From: Streptomyces sp. TRM49041
GTDB lineage: Bacteria; Actinomycetota; Actinomycetes; Streptomycetales; Streptomycetaceae
Direction of reading: 5' to 3'
DNA: 64,000 bases
NCBI RefSeq assembly: GCF_008271805.1
Contig: NZ_VSRY01000133.1
Location: 1 to 64,000 of the forward strand
Shown here: piece after piece, positions 1-10,452 of the stretch
Numbering within the stretch: position 1 is the stretch's first letter
Layout: every line of letters starts with the position of its first letter
Notes under the pieces: model-generated
What the model was told of the DNA's origin: nothing
The model's database searches: none
Seen by the model: only the letters and a program-made list of their open reading frames with translations
Position numbers and translations under genes: made by a program

Positions 1-2
1 TC

Positions 3-299
3 GCCGCGGCGGGCGGCGCGCCCGACGGCGGGCTCGGCACCAGCGCCGAACTCATCGCCCAGGCGGCGCAGGACGTGGACGGGGGCTCGGGGGTCGCGGT
101 GCTCGTGGATCTGGGCAGCGCCGTCCTCACCGTGAAGGCGCTGCTGGCGGAGGGCGACGAACTGCCCGCCGGGACACGGCTGGTGGACGCGCCTTTCGTG
201 GAGGGCGCGGTGGCCGCCGTGGTCACGGCGGCGGCGGGCGGCGACCTGGACGCGGTGGAGGCGGCGGCATCGGAGGCGTACCACTATCGCAAACAGTAA
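3..299 (+). CDS. dhaM: DhaM, phosphotransfer subunit of PTS-dependent dihydroxyacetone kinase (3' part)
   Basis: The frame is open from the window edge to a TAA stop, so the start lies outside. The visible 98 residues carry the EIIA-Man-like signature of DhaM: a [11 protein letters not shown] stretch, then [18 protein letters not shown], then [13 protein letters not shown], ending in YHYRKQ. In this family DhaM passes phosphate from HPr to ADP bound to DhaL, which with DhaK phosphorylates dihydroxyacetone in the cytoplasm. The dhaK and dhaL partners would be expected just upstream, outside the window. The phosphorylated histidine, near the N-terminus in the family, is not in view. Confidence 0.9.
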   Translation, partial: AAAGGAPDGGLGTSAELIAQAAQDVDGGSGVAVLVDLGSAVLTVKALLAEGDELPAGTRLVDAPFVEGAVAAVVTAAAGGDLDAVEAAASEAYHYRKQ

Positions 300-329
300 G
301 CAGGTGCGGTTGTGATGTAGCTGGTCAAC

Positions 330-540
330 GCACTAGTGTCGCAGGGCCTTGGTGTACGGGAAACCGGTGTGGAACCGGTGCGGCCCTCGCCACTGTGATC
401 GGGAAGTCCGGCTCCGTCCCCCCGGCACCGTCTGGGGAAGCCACTGGACCGCTGTTGGGGCACCACGGCGTCCGGGAAGGCTGGAGTCGAGGCGGTACGA
501 CCCGTCAGCCAGGAGACCGGCCGGGGCGCGTTGTCCATCC
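330..540 (+). promoter_or_regulatory. Cobalamin (B12) riboswitch
   Basis: The conserved elements appear in order: GGGAAACCGGTGTGGAACC and a GCGGCCCTCGCCACTGTGATCGGG segment from about 358, GCCACTGG near 439, GGGAAGGCTGGAGTCGAGGCGG near 474, and the B12 box AGCCAGGAGACCGGCC at 507-522. The element sits between dhaM and cbiM, in the sense of cbiM. In bacteria it represses downstream genes when adenosylcobalamin binds, which fits control of a cobalt transporter. The boundaries are approximate. Confidence 0.93.
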
Positions 541-568
541 ACGAGGTGCTGGAGAGGGTCTCCCCCAC

Positions 569-1258
569 ATGCATATAGCCGAGGGGTTCCTGCCCCGGGA
601 GCACGCGGTCGCCTGGACGGTGGCGGCCGCGCCGTTCGTCGTCCACGGCGTCCGGGCGCTGACCCGGGAGGTCAGGGCGAATCCCGAGTCCACGCTGCTG
701 CTCGGTGCGGCCGGGGCGTTCACATTCGTCCTGTCGGCGCTGAAGATCCCGTCGGTGACGGGCAGCTGTTCGCATCCGACCGGTACGGGTCTGGGCGCCG
801 TCCTGTTCCGGCCGCCGATCATGGCGGTGCTCGGCACGATCACGCTGCTGTTCCAGGCGCTGCTGCTGGCGCACGGCGGGCTCACGACGCTCGGCGCGAA
901 CGCCTTCTCGATGGCGATCGTCGGCCCGTGGGCCGGGTACGGGATCTACCGGCTGCTGCGCCGGTTCGATGTGCCGCTGATGGTGGCGGTGTTCTTCGGC
1001 GCGTTCGTCGCCGACCTGTCCACCTACTGCGTGACGAGTGTGCAGCTGGCGCTGGCGTTCCCCGACCCGGGCAGCGGTTTCCTGGGGGCGCTGGGCAAGT
1101 TCGGCGGCATCTTCGCGGTGACGCAGATCCCGCTGGCCGTCAGCGAAGGGCTGCTGACCGTGCTGGTGATGAGGCTGCTGAGCCAGTCCAGCAAGGGTGA
1201 GCTGGTCCGCCTCGGTGTACTGGGGACGGACACCGAGAAGGAGGCGCGGGTCCGATGA
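569..1258 (+). CDS. cbiM: CbiM, substrate-binding membrane component of a cobalt ECF-type transporter
   Basis: The protein has 229 residues. It begins MHIAEGFLP, which is diagnostic for CbiM: the N-terminal Met-His region coordinates the metal in this family, so the start at 569 is preferred over upstream in-frame codons. Several hydrophobic segments follow, with the family motif [22 protein letters not shown] near residues 67-90. It works with CbiN, CbiQ and CbiO to import Co2+ for cobalamin synthesis. It lies directly behind the B12 riboswitch and overlaps cbiN by ATGA. Confidence 0.95.
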   Translation: MHIAEGFLPREHAVAWTVAAAPFVVHGVRALTREVRANPESTLLLGAAGAFTFVLSALKIPSVTGSCSHPTGTGLGAVLFRPPIMAVLGTITLLFQALLLAHGGLTTLGANAFSMAIVGPWAGYGIYRLLRRFDVPLMVAVFFGAFVADLSTYCVTSVQLALAFPDPGSGFLGALGKFGGIFAVTQIPLAVSEGLLTVLVMRLLSQSSKGELVRLGVLGTDTEKEARVR

Positions 1259-1653
1259 GCCGCAACACGAGGATCAACCTGCTGCTTCTGCTGGTCGTGG
1301 CCGCTCTGGCCGTACTTCCGCTGGCTCTGGGCCTGGGCGACGGCAAGGAGGAGCCGTTCACCGGGGCCGACGCCCAGGCCGAGACGGCCATCGCGGAGAA
1401 CGCCCCCCAGTACGAGCCGTGGTTCAGCCCCCTGTACGAGCCGCCGTCCGGCGAGATCGAGTCGGCGTTGTTCTCCCTGCAGGCCGCGATCGGCGCCGGT
1501 GTCCTGGCGTACTACTTCGGTCTGCGCCGGGGGCGCAGGCAGGGCGAGGAGCGGGCGCGTGCGGCGGCCGCGGCGCCGGAGGCGGGGGGCGCGAACGACG
1601 GGGGCGACGCCGCCGACATGACGTCCGGGGTACGTCCGGCGGGCGGGGAGTAG
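1255..1653 (+). CDS. cbiN: CbiN, small membrane subunit of the cobalt transporter
   Basis: The product has 132 residues and two membrane spans, near residues 7-26 and 70-87, separated by an extracytoplasmic loop with the CbiN-like stretch [12 protein letters not shown] and [27 protein letters not shown]. The C-terminal 45 residues are a charged, Ala- and Gly-rich tail longer than in most CbiN proteins. The start overlaps the cbiM stop, so translation is probably coupled. Confidence 0.93.
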   Translation: MSRNTRINLLLLLVVAALAVLPLALGLGDGKEEPFTGADAQAETAIAENAPQYEPWFSPLYEPPSGEIESALFSLQAAIGAGVLAYYFGLRRGRRQGEERARAAAAAPEAGGANDGGDAADMTSGVRPAGGE

Positions 1654-1658
1654 CGCGG

Positions 1659-2405
1659 GTGCTGCCCATCGATGTGGCGGCGCACGGCAGTCGCTGGCGC
1701 CGCCGCCATCCGTGCGAGAAGGCCGTGCTGGGCCTGGGCCTGACGGTGTGCGCGGTGGCGCTGCCGCCTTGGCCGGGTGCGCTGCTGGTGGCGGTGTCCG
1801 CCGTCGCGGTGATGCTCGGTCCGGCCGGGGTGGCGCCCCGGCAGCTGTGGCGGGCGTGGCGGATCCCGCTGGGGTTCTGTGTGACGGGGGCCGTGCCGCT
1901 GCTGTTCCAGGTGGGCGGGCCCGGCGGGTTCGTGGCGCTGGCGCCGGAGGGGCCCGCGCAGGCGGGTCAGTTGCTGCTGCGGACCTCGGCGGCGTCGCTC
2001 GGGGTGCTGCTGTTCGCGTTCACGACGCCGGTGTCGGACGTGCTGCCCCGGCTGGTGCGGGCGGGCGTGCCCGCGCCTGTGGTGGACGTGGCGCTGGTGA
2101 TGTACCGGATCAGCTTCCTGCTGCTGGACGCGGTGGCGCGCATCCGGCAGGCGCAGGCGGCCCGGCTGGGCCTGACGAGCCGGGCCGCCGCGTGGCGGTC
2201 GGTGGCGGGCCTGGGCGCGACGGCGTTCGTACGGGCCTTCGACCGGGCGGCGCGGCTGCAGAACGGTCTCGCGGGGCGCGGCTACGACGGGACGCTCCGG
2301 GTGCTGGTACCGGCGGCGCCGGTGGACCGGCGGTTCCTCGCCGCTACGGCGGCGCTGCTGACGGCGGTGGTCGCCCTCACCCTTGTACTCGAAAGGCTGA
2401 TGTGA
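1659..2405 (+). CDS. cbiQ: CbiQ, transmembrane coupling subunit of the cobalt ECF transporter
   Basis: The predicted 248-residue protein starts at a GTG five bases after the cbiN stop (MLPIDVAAHGSRWRRRHPCEK). It has the hydrophobic N-terminal block and the conserved ECF T-component sequences ALVMYRISFLLLDAVARIRQAQAARLG and LQNGLAGRGYDG, which couple to the ATPase. The last base of its TGA is the A of the cbiO ATG. An upstream extension of the frame overlaps cbiN and is unlikely to be used. Confidence 0.92.
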   Translation: MLPIDVAAHGSRWRRRHPCEKAVLGLGLTVCAVALPPWPGALLVAVSAVAVMLGPAGVAPRQLWRAWRIPLGFCVTGAVPLLFQVGGPGGFVALAPEGPAQAGQLLLRTSAASLGVLLFAFTTPVSDVLPRLVRAGVPAPVVDVALVMYRISFLLLDAVARIRQAQAARLGLTSRAAAWRSVAGLGATAFVRAFDRAARLQNGLAGRGYDGTLRVLVPAAPVDRRFLAATAALLTAVVALTLVLERLM

Positions 2406-3268
2406 TGACGGGATCCGCCGTGGTGGAGCTGGTCGGCGCCGGGTTCGCCTACGAGGACGGGCCCGCCGTGCTGAGCGGGGTCGACTTCGCCGTGCCGGAG
2501 GGGCGCTCGCTGGCGGTGCTGGGCCGTAACGGCAGCGGCAAGACGACGCTGCTGCGGCTGCTGAGCGGCGGACTGCGGTGTGCGAGCGGGCGGCTGAGGG
2601 TGGCCGGTGAGGACGTGCCGTACGACCGGAAGGGCCTGACGCGGCTGCGGACGACGGTGCAGCTGGTGGTGCAGGACCCGGACGACCAGCTGTTCGCGGC
2701 GTCGGTCGGGCAGGACGTGTCGTTCGGGCCGATGAATCTGGGGCTGCCGGACGGCGAGGTGCGGGCCCGGGTGCGGGCGGCCCTGGAGGCGCTGGACATC
2801 GTGGCGCTGGAGGACCGGCCGACGCATCTGCTGTCGTACGGACAGCGGAAGCGGGCGGCCATCGCGGGGGCCGTGGCGATGCGGCCGCGGGTGCTGATCC
2901 TGGACGAGCCGACGGCCGGCCTCGACCCGCACGGGCAGGAGCGGCTCCTGGAGGCGCTGGACGGGTTGCGCGGGTCGGGGACGACGGTGGTGATGGCCAC
3001 GCACGACGTGGACCTGGCGCTGCGTTGGGCGGACGACGCGGCCGTGCTCACCCCCGGCGGGCTGCGCACGGGGCCGGTCGATGCGCTGCTCGCGGACGCG
3101 GAGCTGCTGGACGCGGCGCGGCTGCGGCGGCCGTGGGCGATCTCGGTCGCGCGGCTGCTGCGGGCGCGGGGGCTGCTGGACGGCTCGGCGCCCGGGCCGC
3201 GGACGGCGGAGGAGCTGGACGCCTGGACGGCCGCGGTATCGGCGGTGGGGCCGGTGCGGGAGAGCTGA
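2405..3268 (+). CDS. cbiO: CbiO, ATP-binding subunit of the cobalt transporter
   Basis: The 287-residue ABC ATPase shows Walker A GRNGSGKTT near residue 40, a Q-loop with the ECF-typical VVQDPDDQLFAASV near 85-98, an LSYGQRKRAAIAGA signature in place of LSGGQ near 142, Walker B VLILDEPTAGLD near 165 and the H-loop in MATHDVD near 200. It powers Co2+ uptake through CbiMQ. It is the last gene of a four-gene overlapping operon and is followed by a hairpin at 3271-3293. Confidence 0.95.
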   Translation: MTGSAVVELVGAGFAYEDGPAVLSGVDFAVPEGRSLAVLGRNGSGKTTLLRLLSGGLRCASGRLRVAGEDVPYDRKGLTRLRTTVQLVVQDPDDQLFAASVGQDVSFGPMNLGLPDGEVRARVRAALEALDIVALEDRPTHLLSYGQRKRAAIAGAVAMRPRVLILDEPTAGLDPHGQERLLEALDGLRGSGTTVVMATHDVDLALRWADDAAVLTPGGLRTGPVDALLADAELLDAARLRRPWAISVARLLRARGLLDGSAPGPRTAEELDAWTAAVSAVGPVRES

Positions 3269-3270
3269 CG

Positions 3271-3293
3271 GTCCCACAGAGGGCGTGTGGGAC
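3271..3293 (+). terminator. Hairpin after cbiO
   Basis: GTCCCACA (3271-3278) pairs perfectly with TGTGGGAC (3286-3293) across a seven-base loop, three bases after the cbiO stop. There is no T-run, which is usual for Streptomyces terminators. It probably ends or stabilises the cbiMNQO transcript. Confidence 0.55.
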
Positions 3294-3428
3294 GCCGTTC
3301 TTGCCCGTACGCCCCGGTGGTCGCGATCCGGTCGACGCCCGGGGCGGACGGACCGGCCCGTCACGATAGTGATCACGCCGTGACCTGGGCGTGTTCAGGC
3401 CGTCTGAACTGATCACTAGGGTTCTGTC

Positions 3429-4244
3429 GTGCAGAAGAACGACAAGATACCCGCTGGCCCCGACGAGGATTTCGATCGCGGCGCCGCGTTCCATGAGCCC
3501 GCCGCCCCCAAGCGGAAGCGGGTGTGGCCCCGGAACGCCGCACTGGCCCTCTCGGCGGCGGCCGTGACGTTCCTGGCGCTGAAGCTCACCGCCGCGCCGT
3601 CCGACGGCGACACCGCCTCGCCCGCCACCGCGGCGTCCGCCTCGACGGCTGCTTCTGCGGCTCCGGCCTCGGCCTCGGCTGCGGACACGTCCCCGGACAC
3701 GCCCCCGGTGCCGGCCTCCCCGGCAGCGGGCGACCGCCCGGTGATTCCCCTGGACGAGGCGTTCCCGGCAGAGGTTCCGGACGGCTCCGGAGGCGTCTTC
3801 ACCAAGGTGGGCGCGGCCGTGCTGGACTCCTGCACGGAGCAGGGTGCGGTCGGCCCCCGCCTCGCCGCCCTCATCGCGGAGAGCAAGGGCTGCGTGGGCG
3901 AGCAGATCGCGCTCTACAAGGACGCGCAGAACAACCAGTTCAATGTGGCCGTCTTCACGATGAAGGACCCGGTGGACACGTTCAGGCTGGTGACCAGTCT
4001 GTCGATGGCCTTCGACGACTACCAGGTGGCCGCCCAGGCGCCGCCGCCCGCCTCCGGCCTGCCGGTCCTGCCGTCCGACAGCGGACTGGTTCAGTCCTTC
4101 ACGGGGCACGGCCGTGTGATGGTGGTCGGCCTGGGCCAGTGGTCCGACGGCCGCGCGGAGAACTACCAGCAGCTGGTGGACCGCCTGAAGCCCCTGCTGG
4201 ACGAAGTCTCCCAGAGCGTCGGTCGCCACGAAACGGCGAACTGA
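3429..4244 (+). CDS. Membrane-anchored or secreted protein of unknown function
   Basis: The 271-residue protein has a short charged N-terminus ending KRKRVW, a hydrophobic span at about 36-53, then a roughly 60-residue Ala/Ser/Thr/Pro linker and a folded C-terminal domain from about residue 100. Two cysteines (in LDSCTEQG and SKGCVGEQ) could form a disulphide. The layout suggests one membrane anchor with an extracytoplasmic domain. I recognise no family. It is monocistronic, between the cobalt operon and the OYE gene. Confidence 0.75.
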   Translation: MQKNDKIPAGPDEDFDRGAAFHEPAAPKRKRVWPRNAALALSAAAVTFLALKLTAAPSDGDTASPATAASASTAASAAPASASAADTSPDTPPVPASPAAGDRPVIPLDEAFPAEVPDGSGGVFTKVGAAVLDSCTEQGAVGPRLAALIAESKGCVGEQIALYKDAQNNQFNVAVFTMKDPVDTFRLVTSLSMAFDDYQVAAQAPPPASGLPVLPSDSGLVQSFTGHGRVMVVGLGQWSDGRAENYQQLVDRLKPLLDEVSQSVGRHETAN

Positions 4245-4287
4245 CCACTGCCCGGGACCGCGCCGGCCTCCAGTCGGCGTCGCGTAG

Positions 4288-6417
<2,130 letters not shown>

Positions 6418-6535
6418 GGCCCCGGCCCCGGCCCCGGCGGCGCCGACGTGGCCGCAGGCGGACCCGCTTCAGCGTGGAGTACGTCTGCGGCCGCCGTCGC
6501 GGCTCGGGCGGGCAGGCGGTCGGTCGGTCGGCTCC

Positions 6536-6541
6536 TAGGAT
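6536..6541 (+). promoter_or_regulatory. Probable -10 box of a leaderless padR transcript
   Basis: TAGGAT lies six bases before the ATG at 6548, and no Shine-Dalgarno sequence precedes that ATG. This spacing puts the transcription start on the start codon. No clear -35 is seen. Confidence 0.5.
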
Positions 6542-6547
6542 GCGGGC

Positions 6548-7087
6548 ATGTCTCTCCCCCACGCGATCCTCACCGCTCTGCTGGAGAAGCCGTCCTCGGG
6601 GCTCGAACTGACCCGCCGGTTCGACCGGTCGATCGGCTACTTCTGGTCGGCGACACACCAGCAGATCTACCGCGAGCTGGGGAAGCTGGAGAAGGCCGGG
6701 CTCATCCGTGCCCTGCCCGCGCAGGCGCCGGCGCGCGGGCAGAAGAAGGAGTACGAGGTGCTGCCGGCGGGCCGCGCCGAGCTGGCCGACTGGACGGGGC
6801 GCGTCGAGGACCCGAAGCCCGTCCGCAGCGCGCTGCTGCTGCGGCTGCGGGCGGCGGCGGTGGTCGGCACGGAGGGGCTGGCCGACGAGCTGCGCCGCCA
6901 CCTGGAACTCCACCAGGCCCAGTTGGACGACTACCTGGGCATGGAGAAGCGGCAGTTCCCCCCGGAGCGGGACACGGAGGCGGACCGGTTGCGGCATCTG
7001 GTGCTGCGGGGCGGCATCGAACTGGAGCGGTTCTGGGTGGCATGGCTGACGGAGGCGCTGGAGGGCTTGGAAGGGCTGGGGGACTGA
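6548..7087 (+). CDS. PadR-family transcriptional regulator
   Basis: The 179-residue protein begins with the PadR winged-helix pattern: HAILTALLEKPSSGLELTRRFDRSIGYFWSATHQQIYRELGKLEKAGLI (about 5-55), then a wing (GQKKEYEVLPAGRAEL). The C-terminal half is the usual helical PadR dimerisation domain (VirR-like). It follows the flavoprotein gene in the same direction and probably represses it through the palindrome at 4311-4324. Confidence 0.9.
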   Translation: MSLPHAILTALLEKPSSGLELTRRFDRSIGYFWSATHQQIYRELGKLEKAGLIRALPAQAPARGQKKEYEVLPAGRAELADWTGRVEDPKPVRSALLLRLRAAAVVGTEGLADELRRHLELHQAQLDDYLGMEKRQFPPERDTEADRLRHLVLRGGIELERFWVAWLTEALEGLEGLGD

Positions 7088-7146
7088 AGGAACCGAAGGG
7101 GCTGGAGGAGAAGAGCGGCTGGAGGGGCTTCCCGACGGGGGCGAAT

Positions 7147-7176
7147 TTGTTAATGGGAATCATTTCCATGTAGCGT
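7147..7176 (+). promoter_or_regulatory. Zur-type operator inside the rpmF promoter
   Basis: A -35 TTGTTA (7147-7152) and a -10 TAGCGT (7171-7176) are 18 bases apart. The spacer is filled by ATGGGAATCATTTCCAT (7153-7169), a palindrome with one mismatch that resembles the AATxATT-centred Zur boxes of actinobacteria. Occupied Zur would shut the promoter when zinc is plentiful. The assignment rests on the motif and on the downstream gene. Confidence 0.78.
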
Positions 7177-7216
7177 TGCGTCATCTTGTCGTCCCCCGAT
7201 GGAGGTCTCGTCAGTC

Positions 7217-7387
7217 ATGGCCGTGCCCAAGCGGAAGATGTCCCGCTCCAACACCCGCCACCGCCGCGCCCAGTGGAAGGCGGACACCCCGCAGCTGGTG
7301 CCGGTCACGGTCGACGGGACCGTGTACCAGGTCCCGCAGCGCCTCGTGAAGGCGTACGAGCGCGGCCTGATCCAGCCGGAGGGCTGA
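7217..7387 (+). CDS. rpmF: Ribosomal protein bL32, zinc-independent paralogue
   Basis: The 56-residue protein begins [21 protein letters not shown], the standard bL32 start. It has no cysteine at all, so it is the zinc-ribbon-less C-minus form. Such paralogues replace the zinc-binding version under zinc starvation and are usually repressed by Zur, which fits the box at 7153-7169. GGAGG (7201-7205) stands 11 bases before this ATG; the in-frame ATG at 7199 lies upstream of that site and is not the start. Confidence 0.93.
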   Translation: MAVPKRKMSRSNTRHRRAQWKADTPQLVPVTVDGTVYQVPQRLVKAYERGLIQPEG

Positions 7388-7390
7388 GCT

Positions 7391-7696
7391 GGACGACGGG
7401 CCTGCCGCTCGCCGCCCTGCCGGTCACGGTCCTGTCCGGCTTCCTGGGCGCCGGCAGACGACACTCCTCAACCACGTCCTCTCCAACCGGGACGGCCTGC
7501 GCGTCGCCGTCATCGTCAACGGCACCTGGGCGACCTGGCGCGGCTGGACACCATGGTGACGGTGGTCGACGCGGTGAACTTCCTGCCGGAGCCGGAGCGC
7601 GGCGACGGCCTCGACGAAGCCGTCCACCACATCGAGCACCTCCGGCTCGGCGCCCGCGATCTGCCCCAACGAACCATGGATACTGGGCGGTCGTAG
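7391..7696 (+). pseudogene. Remnant of a COG0523 (CobW/P47K family) zinc-metallochaperone-type GTPase
   Basis: Just behind rpmF the DNA can be read as [24 protein letters not shown] only if one base is restored in the Walker A lysine codon (near 7454). A further piece, RVAVIVN, follows. The reading then jumps to LARLDTMVTVVDAVNFL, the normal middle of this family, and soon after to unrelated sequence ending in TAG. COG0523 proteins have about 350-400 residues, so most of the gene is gone. These GTPases often sit beside Zur-controlled ribosomal paralogues, which supports the identity. Confidence 0.8.
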
Positions 7697-7719
7697 AACC
7701 TTGACGCGAAGGGGCGGAC

Positions 7720-9135
7720 ATGGCCGACCAGTTGGGCAGCGGGCCGGGGGCCGGGCGCGGGACACGGCACGCGGTGGTGATCGGCGGCAGTATCGCCGGG
7801 CTGCTCGCGGCGAGAGCGCTCGCCGAGCACGCCGAGCAGGTCACCGTCGTCGAGCGTGACCGTTTCCCCGAGGAGGCAGAGCCGCGGGCGGGCGTCCCGC
7901 AGGGGCGGCATCTGCACGTACTGCTGGAGGCCGGCCAGCGGGCGGTGGACCAGCTGCTGCCGGGTGTTGTCGACGAGCTGCGGGCCTGCGGCGCCCGGCG
8001 TGTGGGAATGCCCGAGGACGTCGTGCAGTGGCAGGCGGGCGCCTGGTACCGGCGGACGGCCGCGACGGCGTACCTCCTGACCGGGTCCCGGCCGCTGGTG
8101 GAGCAGGTGATCCGGCACCGTGTGCTGGCCGACCGGCGGATCCGGGCCGTTCCGGGCACGGAGGCGGTGGGGCTGGCCGGGGACGCGACCCGGGTGAGCG
8201 GCGTGCTGGTGCGCGAGCGCGGCGCCGGCCGGGTGGAGGAGCCGCGGCTGATCGCCGCCGACCTGGTCGTGGACGCGTCGGGGCGCGGGTCGCGGGCGCC
8301 CCAGTGGCTGGCCGCGCTCGGCGCCGAGCCGCCGCGCGAGGAGACCCTGGACACGGGCCTCGCGTACGCGACCCGGGTGTACCGGAACGAGCGCCACGGC
8401 GACGACACCGACGGGCTCGGCTACTACATCGTCCCCAACCCGGGGCAGACGTACGGCGGGGTGGCGCTGCCCATCGAGGGCGGCCGGTTCCTCGTCACCC
8501 TGTCGGGCCTGCGGGGCGACGAACCTCCCACGGACGAGGCGGCCTTCGAGGAGTACGCGGGGAGGCTGCCCGACCCGGTGCTGCGGAACTGGCTGGCGAA
8601 GGCCGAGCCCGTGTCGGCCGTGCACGGTTTCCGCTCCACGGCGAACGTACGCCGACGCTACGACCGTCGTGGGCGCCGCCCGGCCGGCTTCCTCGTCACG
8701 GGCGACGCGCTGTGCACGTTCAACCCGATCTACGGTCAGGGCATGGCCGTCGCCGCGATGACCGCGGTGGTGCTGCGCGACGCCCTGGCGGACCGGCGGC
8801 GCACGCCTACGACGCTGCGCGTGCAGCGGGCGCTGTTCCGGGCGTCCCGCCAGGCGTGGGACATCTCGGCGGGCGCGGACAAGAAGATGCCCGGCGCGAT
8901 CGGTGACGCGGCACGCGTCACCGCCGCCGACCGCCCCGCCGACTGGTATCTGTCCCGCGTCCAGGAACGGGCGAACGGCGACCCGGCCGTAGGCGCCGCG
9001 TTCCGCTCGGTCCTCTCCCTGATGGAGCCGGTGACAGCCCTGTTCGCCCCACCCGTGGCCCGCGCGGTGCTGTTCGGCCCCGCCCGGGAGGCACCGAAGC
9101 GGCCGCCCATGTGGCGCGAGTCGGACGACAGCTGA
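7720..9135 (+). CDS. FAD-dependent monooxygenase-like oxidoreductase
   Basis: The protein has 471 residues. A Rossmann ADP-binding motif VVIGGSIAGLLAARALAEHAEQVTVVERD lies at about 18-48. The late GD motif (GFLVTGDALCTFNPIYGQGMAVAAM, about 327-351) binds the FAD ribityl chain in the p-hydroxybenzoate hydroxylase superfamily. The H-L-H stretch GRHLHVLLEAG near 65 is typical of squalene-epoxidase-like and geranylgeranyl-reductase-like members in actinomycetes. The substrate is unknown. It is monocistronic. Confidence 0.85.
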   Translation: MADQLGSGPGAGRGTRHAVVIGGSIAGLLAARALAEHAEQVTVVERDRFPEEAEPRAGVPQGRHLHVLLEAGQRAVDQLLPGVVDELRACGARRVGMPEDVVQWQAGAWYRRTAATAYLLTGSRPLVEQVIRHRVLADRRIRAVPGTEAVGLAGDATRVSGVLVRERGAGRVEEPRLIAADLVVDASGRGSRAPQWLAALGAEPPREETLDTGLAYATRVYRNERHGDDTDGLGYYIVPNPGQTYGGVALPIEGGRFLVTLSGLRGDEPPTDEAAFEEYAGRLPDPVLRNWLAKAEPVSAVHGFRSTANVRRRYDRRGRRPAGFLVTGDALCTFNPIYGQGMAVAAMTAVVLRDALADRRRTPTTLRVQRALFRASRQAWDISAGADKKMPGAIGDAARVTAADRPADWYLSRVQERANGDPAVGAAFRSVLSLMEPVTALFAPPVARAVLFGPAREAPKRPPMWRESDDS

Positions 9136-9181
9136 GGACGGGCAGAAAGGCGCGGGCGCGGGGGCGCTCTCCGGCAGGTCA

Positions 9182-10000
9182 TCAGCGGCCGGAAGTCTCC
9201 GGCCTGATGGGGATCAGGAGTGCGGTGATGTTGTCCTGACCGCCGGCGGTGAGGGCGTGGCCGACGAGGGTGCGGGCGTCGTCGAGGAGACCGGTGTCGG
9301 GCAGGGGGCGGCGTAGGGCGGCGCGCAGGGTCGCCGGGTCCGGGAGGTGGCGCCAGAGCCCGTCGGTGCACAGGAGGAGTCGGCCGGGGACCGAGGGGCG
9401 GTAGCTACGGATGCCGGGCGTCGGGGTGTCCGCGTCGGCGCCCAGCCAGGCGGTGAGGGCGTCATGGGCGCCCGTGTCGTCCTCGGTCAGAGCCATGCCG
9501 GGGCCCTCGTCGGGCAGCCAGTAAGCGCGGCTGTCGCCGGTCCAGGCGGCCCAGAGGCCGCCGGGGCCGGTGACGCCGGCGACGTAGGTGCAGGCCGGGG
9601 CCGTGCCGTGCGGGGTGGCCAGGGCGGTGACCGCGCGGGCCGCGTGGAGCGTGGCATCGGTGAGGGCCGTCTCGGGCAGGACGCCCGCCCGGAGGCGGGC
9701 GGCGCAGGCTGCCGCTCCCGTCTCGGCCGCCAGCCGGGCGGCACGCTCCGCGCGGGGTGCCATGGACACGCCGTCGCAGACCACGCCGATCGTCCAGGGG
9801 CCGTCCACGGTCAGGGCCAGGGCGTCCGCGTTGATCTCCCGGCGGGCGCCGCGGTCGCTGACGCCCGCGGCGCCGCAGTCGGCCGCTGTCTCGACATGGG
9901 CGCGGAATCCCGGCTGCGCCGTGCCGCAGTCCCAGCAGAATCCGTCGGGGGCGACCGTTCCGCCGCAGGCGGCACAGGTCGGGTTCTCCGTCGTCGTCAT
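9182..10000 (-). CDS. PP2C-type serine/threonine protein phosphatase with an N-terminal zinc ribbon
   Basis: From the ATG at 10000 (MTTTENPTC) the product has 272 residues. A four-cysteine ribbon CAAC...CWDC occupies about residues 9-27. The PP2C core shows RREINADALAL near 55, VVCDGVSMAP near 76, TGDSRAYWL near 153, LLCTDGLWRHL near 215 and GGQDNITALLI near the end. These carry the metal-binding aspartates of PPM phosphatases. It likely opposes a Ser/Thr kinase. An in-frame ATG at 10012 is an alternative start. It is convergent with the FAD gene. Confidence 0.87.
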   Translation of the reverse strand: MTTTENPTCAACGGTVAPDGFCWDCGTAQPGFRAHVETAADCGAAGVSDRGARREINADALALTVDGPWTIGVVCDGVSMAPRAERAARLAAETGAAACAARLRAGVLPETALTDATLHAARAVTALATPHGTAPACTYVAGVTGPGGLWAAWTGDSRAYWLPDEGPGMALTEDDTGAHDALTAWLGADADTPTPGIRSYRPSVPGRLLLCTDGLWRHLPDPATLRAALRRPLPDTGLLDDARTLVGHALTAGGQDNITALLIPIRPETSGR

Positions 10001-10012
10001 GGGTCTCTTCAT

Positions 10013-10440
10013 CGGTGTCGATCTTGTCAGGCCGCCGGTACGACGGCGGGCGACGGTCTTTCTCGCTGATGACGAGCGTGGCGACGATCCTCCCGGTCGG
10101 CGGCGCCGCCCGCGCGAGCCGCAGCACCTCCACCTCACGCGGGGTGAGCCCGCCCGGCCGGTGCGGACCCCGCGCCCGGCGGGACGGCCGGTCCCCGCGC
10201 GCGTGCTGCGGGGCGACCCTGAGGTGCTCGAAGATCACGCGGGGCCGCACGTCTGCCCCTGGCCGGGCCTGGTGAGGAGCACCAGGTCGGGGTCGCCAAC
10301 CGGTCGGCGATCCGCGCCGCCTCGGCGAACGCGGCGCGGGCGGCCTCGAAGTCGCGGGCCCCCATCGCCTGGAGGCCGCGCGGGGGTCGACGGCCGCCGC
10401 ATGCTCCTCGGCCCGGGACGACCGGTCCTCAGTCCACCGT
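10013..10440 (-). pseudogene. Fragments of a LuxR-family regulator
   Basis: Reading leftward, one frame gives ARDFEAARAAFAEAARIADRL (around 10360-10300), a helical repeat like those preceding LuxR domains in large ATPase regulators. Another frame gives GLTPREVEVLRLARAA, then a broken stretch ending LVISEK (about 10160-10060), the start of the LuxR helix-turn-helix. The recognition helix and the rest are frameshifted or lost. A whole member of this type usually has 700-1000 residues. This stretch fills the gap between the phosphatase and the dehydrogenase. Confidence 0.7.
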
Positions 10441-10452
10441 AGGGGCGGTGGG

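Noticed and set aside
7199..7387. 62-residue form of L32 from the ATG at 7199
   Set aside because: The ribosome site GGAGG lies between 7199 and 7217, and the L32 family begins MAVPKRK.
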